Source of the DNA: an uncultured Propionibacteriaceae bacterium
GTDB lineage: Bacteria > Actinomycetota > Actinomycetes > Propionibacteriales > Propionibacteriaceae
Reading direction: 5' to 3'
NCBI GenBank assembly: GCA_937988865.1
Contig: CALKHV010000176.1
Coordinates: 1 to 32,209, forward strand
Length of the DNA: 32,209 nt
Positions 25,666 through 32,209 of this stretch are shown here, in pieces; position 1 is the stretch's first letter, and each line of letters begins with the position of its first letter. The translations under genes and the position numbers were made by a program. The notes under the pieces are model-generated. The model searched no databases and was not told the origin of the DNA. It was given only the letters and a program-made list of their open reading frames with translations.

Positions 25666-26976
25666 ATGGAGATCCCCGCCACCACCTTGTCGTCGCTCCT
25701 GCTCCTCGCAGGTGGGCTCGCGGCCATCGCCCTCTACACTCTTGTGGCGCTCAAACGTCCGTGGTTCGCCACCGTCGTCGCCCTCGTGTCACTCGCCCTG
25801 ATCCCCTTCTGGATCGGTGTCAATATCAGTGTGTTCTTCGTCTCGGCTCATCTGGTTCTGCTCGCCGTCGCAGCACTGAGCATCCTGGCCAACCGGCTTG
25901 CACGGATCCGGCTGCACGCCGTCGATCTGGTACTCCTTCTCGTCTACGTGGTCACCCTCGCGGCGATGGTTCCGGGCCTGACCACCATCCACCAGGGTTA
26001 CACCTTCTCGCAGTGGCTGTTGGCGTACTGGTTCGCTCGGATTGCGGCTGAGGCCTTCGGCATCCGGCGCCTTGCGACTGTCCTGGCTCTGGCTTTTCCC
26101 GTCACTGCTGTGACCATGGTTGTCGAGTGGGTGTCGGGAACGAATCCGTGGCACACCTTCATGGCCGTCGACAACGCTGCATTCCATGAATGGTCCGCAC
26201 TGCAGTCGCGCGGTGGCGTCCTGCGCGCCGAAGGCCCTTTCGGGCATTCCATCGCCGCCGGCAGCGTGCTCGCCGTTGCGGCCATCCTGACGTTGGACGC
26301 GAAACTACCTGTGGTCTTGCGTGTGCAGTCCATCGCGGTGATGGCCATCGGCATCGGCCTGACCATCAGCCGGATCAGTATGATCACCGCCGCGCTGGGC
26401 ATCACGTTGACGATCATCGCGACCCGGAGCAGCCTCACGCGAAGGGCGAGGATCGTCATTCTTGGTGGGCTGTTCGCCTTTGCGACCACGACGCTCGTCC
26501 TGCTCAGGGACGTCTTCGCGATCTCCGGCGCCGAGGCCGCGAACAGCGCCTCCTATCGATACTGGCTGCTCGACCTGCTTCCCACGCTGAACCCCGTCGG
26601 CTACGCGGCCAGCTACAACCACAACACGGCCGGCACCACGTCGTTCGGCTCCTTCGGGTCCGTCGACAGCGCCGTCCTGTTTTTCGCCCTCACCCACGGG
26701 TGGATCCCGGCAGTGATCATGCTGGGACTGATGGGGGCGGCGGTCCTCCACGTCCTGCGGCTCCGGGGTGGGGTGGCGGCGGCAGCGGTCGTGGCCCAGG
26801 TGCCCGCCCTCTTCTCGGTGGCCCTGATCACCTCGTACAGCCTCGTGTTCTGGATGTCGGTCGGTTTGGCTGTGGCTGAAGCAATCCGCGCCGGCAGCAA
26901 CCCACTCCAGACAGACGCAGTCACACCCACAACAAGTAACGTCCCGAGTCGTCCTAAGGAGCCACTAGCGTGCTGA
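25666..26976 (+). CDS. Wzy/WaaL-like membrane polysaccharide polymerase or O-antigen ligase family protein
   Basis: A 436-residue protein with about ten to twelve hydrophobic segments, starting at ATG 25666; the frame is open from 25594, but the extra residues are polar and unlike a membrane protein N-terminus. The segment RGGVLRAEGPFGHSIAAGS sits after a mid-protein external loop and matches the arginine-glycine-phenylalanine pattern of the O-antigen-ligase domain. Proteins of this type polymerise or attach lipid-linked oligosaccharides on the outer side of the membrane. Context supports this: a Wzz-kinase follows with a 7-bp overlap, then a phosphatase and a flippase. The chain it polymerises is unknown. 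Hexamer usage is poorer in GGACGC than in the housekeeping genes. Confidence 0.78.
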   Translation: MEIPATTLSSLLLLAGGLAAIALYTLVALKRPWFATVVALVSLALIPFWIGVNISVFFVSAHLVLLAVAALSILANRLARIRLHAVDLVLLLVYVVTLAAMVPGLTTIHQGYTFSQWLLAYWFARIAAEAFGIRRLATVLALAFPVTAVTMVVEWVSGTNPWHTFMAVDNAAFHEWSALQSRGGVLRAEGPFGHSIAAGSVLAVAAILTLDAKLPVVLRVQSIAVMAIGIGLTISRISMITAALGITLTIIATRSSLTRRARIVILGGLFAFATTTLVLLRDVFAISGAEAANSASYRYWLLDLLPTLNPVGYAASYNHNTAGTTSFGSFGSVDSAVLFFALTHGWIPAVIMLGLMGAAVLHVLRLRGGVAAAAVVAQVPALFSVALITSYSLVFWMSVGLAVAEAIRAGSNPLQTDAVTPTTSNVPSRPKEPLAC

Positions 26977-28430
26977 ATCATCTGAGCTTGTCGACGATCA
27001 GGCGACGTTGGGTCACGGTCGTCACGGCAGGTCTACTGGGCGCTCTCGTTGCCTTTCTGCTGTCGACCATGGCTGTTCCGATGTACCGGTCTACGGCGTC
27101 CATGTTCTTCACCCTGAACTTCGGCACGAGCGCCAATGAGCTCAATCAGGGATCGAACTACACCGCGAACCAGATGCTCTCATTCGGCGAGCTGGCCACC
27201 GCGCCGGTGGTGTTGAACCCCGTCATCACCGAGCTTGAACTCGAGACCACCGCGCAGGAGCTCGCGAAGTCCATCACCATCTCGACCCCGCGCGACACAG
27301 TGATCATGAGCATCTCGGCGGTGAGCGACTCTCCCCAGGAGGCTGCCGACATCGCCAATGCCGTGGCGGCCAGAGCCGGTGAGGTCATCGAGAATTTCGC
27401 TCCTCAGACGACGGCCGGGAAGCCGTCCGTCCTCGTCCGCACCATCGCCCGAGCCACACCCGCCCCTTATCAGTTCTCGCCCAACAAGAAGTTGAACACC
27501 GCAGCCGGACTGGGGGTCGGAACTCTCTTCGGCGTCCTCCTTGCCTTCATTCTGGCCGGGCTCGACAACCGCATCCGCAACGCCGAGTCGCTCGTCGGTC
27601 CGACCTTCGCGCCCTACCTCGGCTCGCTGCGAAAGCGCGCGGCAGGCCCCGGACGCGAGGTGGTCGTCCTCCAGGAGTCGGCGAGCCAAGGAGCCGAGGA
27701 GTACCGCCAGCTTCGTTCGAACCTCCTTTTCGCGACCATGGGGCAGCACCCGCTCGTGGTCGTCGTGTCGTCCTCCGTGCCGAACGAAGGCAAGTCCACG
27801 GTGTCATCGAACTTGGCGGCCGTGCTGGCCGAGTCCGGCCAGCGCGTCCTCCTCATCGACGCCGACCTGCGCAAGCCCTCGGTCGCCGAGTACACCCAAC
27901 TCGCAGACTCGGTCGGCCTTTCGGAAGTCCTCGTTGGGGTGGCCACGCTTCATGATGCCGTCCAGCCACTGGGCTCCACCGGGGTGGACGTCCTGGTGGG
28001 CGGCAGCCTTCCCCCCAACCCGGGTGAGCTGGTGGCGTCAACCCACATGACCGACGTGCTCACCGAGGCCAAGTTGTCCTACGACGTCGTGGTGGTCGAC
28101 ACCGCGCCAATCCTGGCCGTGGCGGACGCCCTGTCACTCACCCAGCGGGCCGACGGGCTGCTCCTGGTGGCTCGCTCGGGAGTCACGACCAAGAGCGACC
28201 TGGAACTGTCACTCTCCACGATCCGCGGCGGTGGGGGCACGGTCTTCGGCGTGGCCATCAACGGTTCCACAACACGCTCCGACCGCTCCTTGCGCGATTA
28301 CCAGTACTACACGGAAAAGCCGGAGGCGCCGTCGGCCTCGACCGCGAATGTGACGCCGCTCGCGTCCCGGCTGAACGTCGCGAGGCCCAAGCGCTTGCTC
28401 CCCAGGAGCAAGCCTGTCGCCCATGAATGA
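26970..28430 (+). CDS. Wzz-type chain-length protein fused to BY-kinase (polysaccharide co-polymerase)
   Basis: A 486-residue inner-membrane protein from GTG 26970, with AAGGAG upstream. It has two membrane segments (about 16-35 and 175-200) enclosing a short extracellular Wzz domain. The cytosolic kinase has Walker A PNEGKST at 271-277, Walker A-prime LLIDAD at 294-299, and Walker B VVVVDTAP at 373-380. The tail carries a small tyrosine cluster (Tyr444, 446, 447 in DYQYYTE), the usual autophosphorylation site of bacterial tyrosine kinases. Such proteins control chain length and export of capsule or exopolysaccharide by cycling between phosphorylated and free forms. The gene overlaps the polymerase by 7 bp and the phosphatase by 8 bp. 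Confidence 0.92.
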   Translation: MLNHLSLSTIRRRWVTVVTAGLLGALVAFLLSTMAVPMYRSTASMFFTLNFGTSANELNQGSNYTANQMLSFGELATAPVVLNPVITELELETTAQELAKSITISTPRDTVIMSISAVSDSPQEAADIANAVAARAGEVIENFAPQTTAGKPSVLVRTIARATPAPYQFSPNKKLNTAAGLGVGTLFGVLLAFILAGLDNRIRNAESLVGPTFAPYLGSLRKRAAGPGREVVVLQESASQGAEEYRQLRSNLLFATMGQHPLVVVVSSSVPNEGKSTVSSNLAAVLAESGQRVLLIDADLRKPSVAEYTQLADSVGLSEVLVGVATLHDAVQPLGSTGVDVLVGGSLPPNPGELVASTHMTDVLTEAKLSYDVVVVDTAPILAVADALSLTQRADGLLLVARSGVTTKSDLELSLSTIRGGGGTVFGVAINGSTTRSDRSLRDYQYYTEKPEAPSASTANVTPLASRLNVARPKRLLPRSKPVAHE

Positions 28431-29070
28431 TCGTCACCGGGGTCCACACCACGGTGGCGGCAGCGTTCTCGTCCTGTGTCAGGCCAACGTGTGTCGATCG
28501 GTGTTCGCGGGAACGCTCCTGGCTGCCGGGATGGCAGCCGGTGGTGTGGAGGTGCGGACCGCCGGCCTCGCGACGGTCCCCGGGCTCGCCCCGTGCCCGG
28601 AGGTTCGCCAACGTTGCGGCGAGGCCGGGCTGGACGTCCCCACCGCAGGATCGCGCCCGTGCACGGCAGTCGATCTGGAGGCGGCTTCGCTCGTGCTTGT
28701 CATGACCCGCCGACAGGAGGGCGATGTCTCGAGGCTCCTTCTGTCGGCACGCCATCGGACGCTGACCCTTCTGGGCGCTGTCGCCTTGGCGGAAGCGGCT
28801 GCGTCCGGGGACCTCCGCGTCGCCGACATTCCGGCGTGGATCAACGGCATGCACCACTTCCGGGGTAGCGTCGCCCGACCCTCCGTCGAGCACCCGGTGG
28901 TCACGAGGAAGCTGTTCCGGCAGCGGCAGTCGGTTCGCCTCGTCAGCGAGATCCCGGACGGCCACACCAGCGGGAGCGACATCGAACACCAGCACACGCT
29001 CGATCTCGTGGCCGAACAGTCGGCCCGACTGCTGTCGGCCTGGCGTACGTCGTTTTCGATTCAGGCCTGA
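28423..29070 (+). CDS. Low-molecular-weight protein tyrosine phosphatase (Wzb-like)
   Basis: A 215-residue cytoplasmic protein with the P-loop CQANVCRS at residues 19-26 (nucleophile Cys19, Arg25), the LMW-PTP signature C-x5-R-S. It would dephosphorylate the tyrosine tail of the kinase encoded just upstream, with which it overlaps by 8 bp. Two points are unusual. The family's general-acid Asp-Pro pair is not evident; the best candidate is Asp in VADIPAW, where Ile separates Asp and Pro. The protein is also 50-60 residues longer than the family norm at the C-terminus (from about SVRLVSEIPDG). The gene converges with the flippase gene and overlaps it by 10 bp. Confidence 0.85.
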   Translation: MNDRHRGPHHGGGSVLVLCQANVCRSVFAGTLLAAGMAAGGVEVRTAGLATVPGLAPCPEVRQRCGEAGLDVPTAGSRPCTAVDLEAASLVLVMTRRQEGDVSRLLLSARHRTLTLLGAVALAEAAASGDLRVADIPAWINGMHHFRGSVARPSVEHPVVTRKLFRQRQSVRLVSEIPDGHTSGSDIEHQHTLDLVAEQSARLLSAWRTSFSIQA

Positions 29071-30566
29071 TGCGTGTCAGCGGCCCGTCCAGGTCGCTGA
29101 CGTGAGAAGGCCAGTCGAACGACGGCCACGACACCACCCACATCACGGCGGAAGGCGGGAATGATCGCCACCAGGATTGTGTAGACAGCAGCCGCCGCCA
29201 CTGCGCCCAGCGCAAGGCGTGCCACATCCGGAAGCCCTCGCGTGGCGAATTCCACCGACAGGCAGGACGCCAGGATCACCGAGCAGAATGCGATGATGCG
29301 CAGCCCTCCCATCCACAGGCTCGTCACGGGAATGGACGCCCGGCGCGACAGCCACCAGATGGACAAAGGCCAGGCGATCATGGGTGACGCGGCCATCGCA
29401 GCGGCCACGCCCAACACGCCGAACTGCACGCCGATGACCACGAGGACGATGCGCAGGCCGGTGGAGATGAACGTGAAGTGCAGTAGGTGACTGATAAGTC
29501 CCTTGGTCACGTACACCCAATAGCAGACGGAGGGCAAGGTCGTGATCCCTCCGGCCACGGCCAGGAGCCTGAGGACGTTCGTTGCGCCGACCCAGTCCGA
29601 GCCGAGGAAGATGCCCACGATGGGGGACGCCGTGCCGGCAACGAACGCCAGGGCTGCCACGAGGGTGTAGCCCAGGGCGATTTGCCCGCGCACGACGAAT
29701 TGGTTGAAGCGTTCTTCCTCGTCCTGCAACTGGGACAGCACCGGAATGGCCACGGTGTTCAGGGGACCCCGGATCTGCCCGAGCGGTTGCATGACCAGCT
29801 GGTAGGCCCGGTTGTAGAGGCCGAGCGAGGCGGTGTTGACCCTCAGCCCGAGCATGACGGTGTCGATGTTGTTCCCGACGTACACCACCAACTGGGAGCC
29901 TGCAAGGCGCCATCCGAAGCCCAGGAAATGCCGCACCGACACCGACCTGTCGTACAACCTGGGCAGCCAGCCCGCCCCGATCACGACCAGGGCGAGCATC
30001 ACGGCGAGCTGTGTGAGCTGCTGCGCTGCCAGTGACCACACCCCGAATCCGTGTGAGGCCATCGTGACGGCCACCACCAGACCCACGGCGGAACCCGACA
30101 CGTCAGCGAGTGCGAGTCTCCGGAAGAGCATGCGTCGGCTCAGATCCGCACGGTACTGCGTGGCCAGTCCGTTGATGAGGAACATTCCCGACATGACGTG
30201 GGTGAGGGGGATCAACTCGGGCCGGCCGTAGAACGCAGCCAGAGCCGGCGCGGCGAGGAATGTGATGAGCGACAGAGTGCTCCCGAGGCCGGTGTTCAAC
30301 CAGAAGAGATTGATCTGCTCCTTGCGGCTCAACACCGGTGCCTGGATCGCGGCTGACGACAGGCCGAAGTCCCGGAAGATGTCGGTCACGCCGATGACCG
30401 CGGTCACCATCACCAGGAGACCGTAGTCCGAGGGGGCCAGCAGACGGGCCAGGATCACGACTGAGAGCACCTGGATGGCGATCTTCGCGGCCTGCCCCGC
30501 CATGGTGACGGCGGCTCCCCTGATGGCTCGCCGGCCCAGCCCCGGCTGCGGGGCCGAATCAGTCAC
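29061..30566 (-). CDS. Wzx-like oligosaccharide flippase (MOP superfamily)
   Basis: A 501-residue protein with 12-14 hydrophobic segments, starting at GTG 30566 with AAGGGGACAGGG upstream. The start GRRAIRGAAVTMAGQAAKIAIQVLSVVILARLLAPSDYGLLVMVTAV and the segments YNRAYQLVMQPLGQIRGPL and VLSQLQDEEERF are typical of lipid-linked oligosaccharide flippases of the polysaccharide-synthesis type. It would move undecaprenyl-linked repeat units across the membrane to the polymerase encoded at 25666. It is convergent with the phosphatase gene. The pyruvyl transferase gene lies upstream on the same strand with an 80-bp gap that holds a GTCGAT-TT-GTCGAT repeat (30633-30646) and no clear promoter. Confidence 0.92.
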   Translation of the reverse strand: MTDSAPQPGLGRRAIRGAAVTMAGQAAKIAIQVLSVVILARLLAPSDYGLLVMVTAVIGVTDIFRDFGLSSAAIQAPVLSRKEQINLFWLNTGLGSTLSLITFLAAPALAAFYGRPELIPLTHVMSGMFLINGLATQYRADLSRRMLFRRLALADVSGSAVGLVVAVTMASHGFGVWSLAAQQLTQLAVMLALVVIGAGWLPRLYDRSVSVRHFLGFGWRLAGSQLVVYVGNNIDTVMLGLRVNTASLGLYNRAYQLVMQPLGQIRGPLNTVAIPVLSQLQDEEERFNQFVVRGQIALGYTLVAALAFVAGTASPIVGIFLGSDWVGATNVLRLLAVAGGITTLPSVCYWVYVTKGLISHLLHFTFISTGLRIVLVVIGVQFGVLGVAAAMAASPMIAWPLSIWWLSRRASIPVTSLWMGGLRIIAFCSVILASCLSVEFATRGLPDVARLALGAVAAAAVYTILVAIIPAFRRDVGGVVAVVRLAFSRQRPGRAADTHQA

Positions 30567-30646
30567 GAGCCCTGTCCCCTTGAGCTGCCCGGCGACGATC
30601 CCCGCACGCGAGCCACGCGCCGACGCAGAGGAGTCGATTTGTCGAT

Positions 30647-31735
30647 CTATTGTGAAGGTCCGACCGCATCCCGAAGGGCCCTTTCAGCCTCCCCCAACAG
30701 GGAGGCGGCGATGGTGCGCGCACGGGACGCGTCCTGCTCCAGATCGGCCCCACCGTCCAGTATGGCGAGCAATTCCGCCCCGGCCGCATCTGACGCGGCC
30801 AAGTCGATCACATGGTGCCAGCCGAGGTCGGCGAGCAGTGGGGCGAACTTGCGTGAGTAGGCGAGTGGGATCGCCGGTGTGCCCACTGACAAAGCGTTCA
30901 GGCACGCGTGCATGCGCGAGCCGATCACCAGATCGGCACCCTTCGCCACTGCTCGCATTTCGGCGAGCGACCGAGGCACGATGTGTTCGAGCCCGAATTC
31001 CTCCTGGAGCGCGCGTCCGGTTGGCACATCGTTGTCGGGAAAGGTGGAGTCGAGGACGTGGGAGACCAGCGTGACCTGACGACCACGCTCACCAAGCCCC
31101 GTGATGGCCTCACGAATGACCGAGCGGTACCCCGCCGATGACCCGTGGGCCTCCGACGTCCACAGGAGTCCCGAGACGTTCAACAGAACATCCCACGATC
31201 CCTGGGCGGTGGGCTCGTCAAGTGCAAAGACCACGTCGGTTGTCACCACATCGGCCCTTCGGCCGAGTTCTGCGGCGGCGACCGCGGACGCCGAATCCCG
31301 AGCCATCACGAGGTCAGCCCGACGCAGGGACCGCGCACCCCAACGCCTGCCTGCGCGAGTCGTGAAGGGACCGATGGTCTGGGGGCCCAGCACCAGAGGC
31401 ACCCGACAAGCCCGGACGAACTCCGCCATCTGGCAGATCTGGCGCAGTCTGGGCAGACCGTAGATGTCGGCGAAGGAATCGCCCGCGCGCGTATCAACGA
31501 CGAGGTCGAACTCCTTGATCCACGAGCGCAGCCCTCGTGAGTCGAGTGCGAACTCGCGAGCCAGAGATCGTCCCACGCCGATGTTGGCCGGCGCGGTTCC
31601 CTGACCGTAACTCTGGGTCTCGACCTCGGCGTCGGGAAACGCCCGGCGAACCAGGGCTGCCGTACCCTCCGCCAAGGCCCTCACTCCTAAATTGGCCGAG
31701 GTGGGACTCGCCCACAACACGAGGACTCGAGTCAT
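30647..31735 (-). CDS. Polysaccharide pyruvyl transferase family protein
   Basis: A 362-residue GT-B-like enzyme that, in the family, adds a pyruvate ketal from phosphoenolpyruvate to a sugar of a surface glycan. Motifs are the N-terminal RVLVLWASPTSANLGVRALAEG, LVLGPQTIGPFTTRAGRRWG, and DLVIGSRMHACLNALSVGTPAIPLAYSRKF, the last being the conserved SRMH-x-x-x-x-AL-x-x-GTP block. Pyruvylated sugars give the glycan negative charge and can anchor SLH-type proteins. The start ATG 31735 lacks a convincing ribosome site. It is on the same strand as the flippase and probably modifies the same polysaccharide. Some members of the family have other acceptors or functions, so the exact product is not certain. 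Confidence 0.9.
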   Translation of the reverse strand: MTRVLVLWASPTSANLGVRALAEGTAALVRRAFPDAEVETQSYGQGTAPANIGVGRSLAREFALDSRGLRSWIKEFDLVVDTRAGDSFADIYGLPRLRQICQMAEFVRACRVPLVLGPQTIGPFTTRAGRRWGARSLRRADLVMARDSASAVAAAELGRRADVVTTDVVFALDEPTAQGSWDVLLNVSGLLWTSEAHGSSAGYRSVIREAITGLGERGRQVTLVSHVLDSTFPDNDVPTGRALQEEFGLEHIVPRSLAEMRAVAKGADLVIGSRMHACLNALSVGTPAIPLAYSRKFAPLLADLGWHHVIDLAASDAAGAELLAILDGGADLEQDASRARTIAASLLGEAERALRDAVGPSQ

Positions 31736-31834
31736 GAGCGTCCACCCCGGCCGATCGTCCGGAGGATGGCACTCCCGGCCCGATTGTTGCGCCGTCTCAC
31801 AGACTCGCGCATCTCAAGGCAGCGCTGACCGGGG

Positions 31835-32209
31835 TCACTTGGCCTCCACGGCGAAATCGGCCACCGTGACAGTCAAGGGCAGCGACGTCGTGCCCGAGCC
31901 GACGTAGAACTTCAACCCCACCGCACCGGCCGACTGCAAGGAGGCCGTCGAATCAGATGCCGACACCATCGCGGCGACCGGCTCAATGTCGGTCGAACGC
32001 CAGACCTTTCCCGACACCACTGACGACGTCCCATCACCGGTCACATCGAGACGCACCGACAACTTCTCCCCCGCCCCATACCCCAACCCTGGCAACAACG
32101 TCGTCCGCAGCACAGTCTCAGTCCCCGACTCCATCCGCGACACATACACCCGCCCAGCACCCCCCGGCTCCAACCGAACCGTCACCATGTACCACGACGA
32201 CCCCGACAC
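31835..32209 (-). CDS. C-terminal part of large secreted or surface protein (beta-sandwich domain), 5' truncated
   Basis: The frame is open to the right edge of the window, so only the last 124 residues are seen. They read as a beta-rich, LamG/concanavalin-like jelly-roll half: YMVTVRLEPGGAGRVYVSRM, LLPGLGYGAGEKLSVRLDVTGDG, GKVWRSTDIEP, GAVGLKFYVGSG, and the terminal strand TVTVADFAVEAK. This arrangement is common at the end of actinobacterial secreted PKD or adhesin-like proteins. There is no LPXTG signal or membrane anchor at the C-terminus, so it is probably released or held by other domains. Its location beside the Wzx/Wzy cluster suggests a cell-surface or biofilm role, which is inference. 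Confidence 0.7.
   Translation of the reverse strand: MSGSSWYMVTVRLEPGGAGRVYVSRMESGTETVLRTTLLPGLGYGAGEKLSVRLDVTGDGTSSVVSGKVWRSTDIEPVAAMVSASDSTASLQSAGAVGLKFYVGSGTTSLPLTVTVADFAVEAK

Overview
This is a high-GC chromosomal segment of an actinobacterium. The evidence is the DUF3263 protein, the HelD-family RNA polymerase-associated helicase, a GGM-tailed GroEL under CIRCE operators, a mycobacterial-type fatty-acid gene set (thiolase, long FabG, MaoC hydratase) and several genes that look leaderless. Propionibacteriales is a possible home, but that is only an impression. I see no rRNA, tRNA, CRISPR array, transposase or phage gene. Coding density is very high: no gap exceeds 300 bp and several convergent genes overlap.

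Left block (1-10185): a surface-glycan assembly and export cluster. It has the C-terminus of a multi-pass membrane protein (probably a GT-C glycosyltransferase), a 979-aa multidomain glycosyltransferase, a leftward pair (a CgeB-like plus GT2 fusion followed by a GT-B enzyme), a rightward GT4 enzyme, and an ABC-2 permease with its ATPase (Wzm/Wzt or TagG/TagH type). A possible 20-codon leader ORF with an internal hairpin lies directly before the permease and overlaps its start codon.

Middle block (10188-19237): housekeeping genes. These are a Nudix hydrolase, a HelD-like helicase, CutC, GroEL with two CIRCE operators and an overlapping promoter, a small protein with an HEEGH motif divergent from groEL, a DUF3263 protein, and purD-purB. 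A large symmetric hairpin lies between purB and the DUF3263 gene.

Fatty-acid block (19247-25472): a leftward operon of thiolase, FabG4-like reductase and MaoC hydratase, joined by one-base stop/start overlaps. It diverges from a TetR regulator that overlaps an acyl-CoA oxidase-like flavoenzyme by four bases. The short divergent region carries two copies of TACCG-NNN-GTAGC spaced 16 bp, which are good candidate TetR operators. Together these genes cover all four chemical steps of beta-oxidation or its reversal.

Right block (25666-32209): a second, different glycan system of Wzx/Wzy type. It has a Wzy/WaaL-like polymerase or ligase, a Wzz plus BY-kinase fusion, a low-molecular-weight tyrosine phosphatase, a Wzx-like flippase, a polysaccharide pyruvyl transferase and the C-terminus of a probable secreted beta-rich protein. 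The hexamer GGACGC/GCGTCC, conspicuously frequent elsewhere, is about two- to three-fold rarer in this block, which fits a different origin for these genes.
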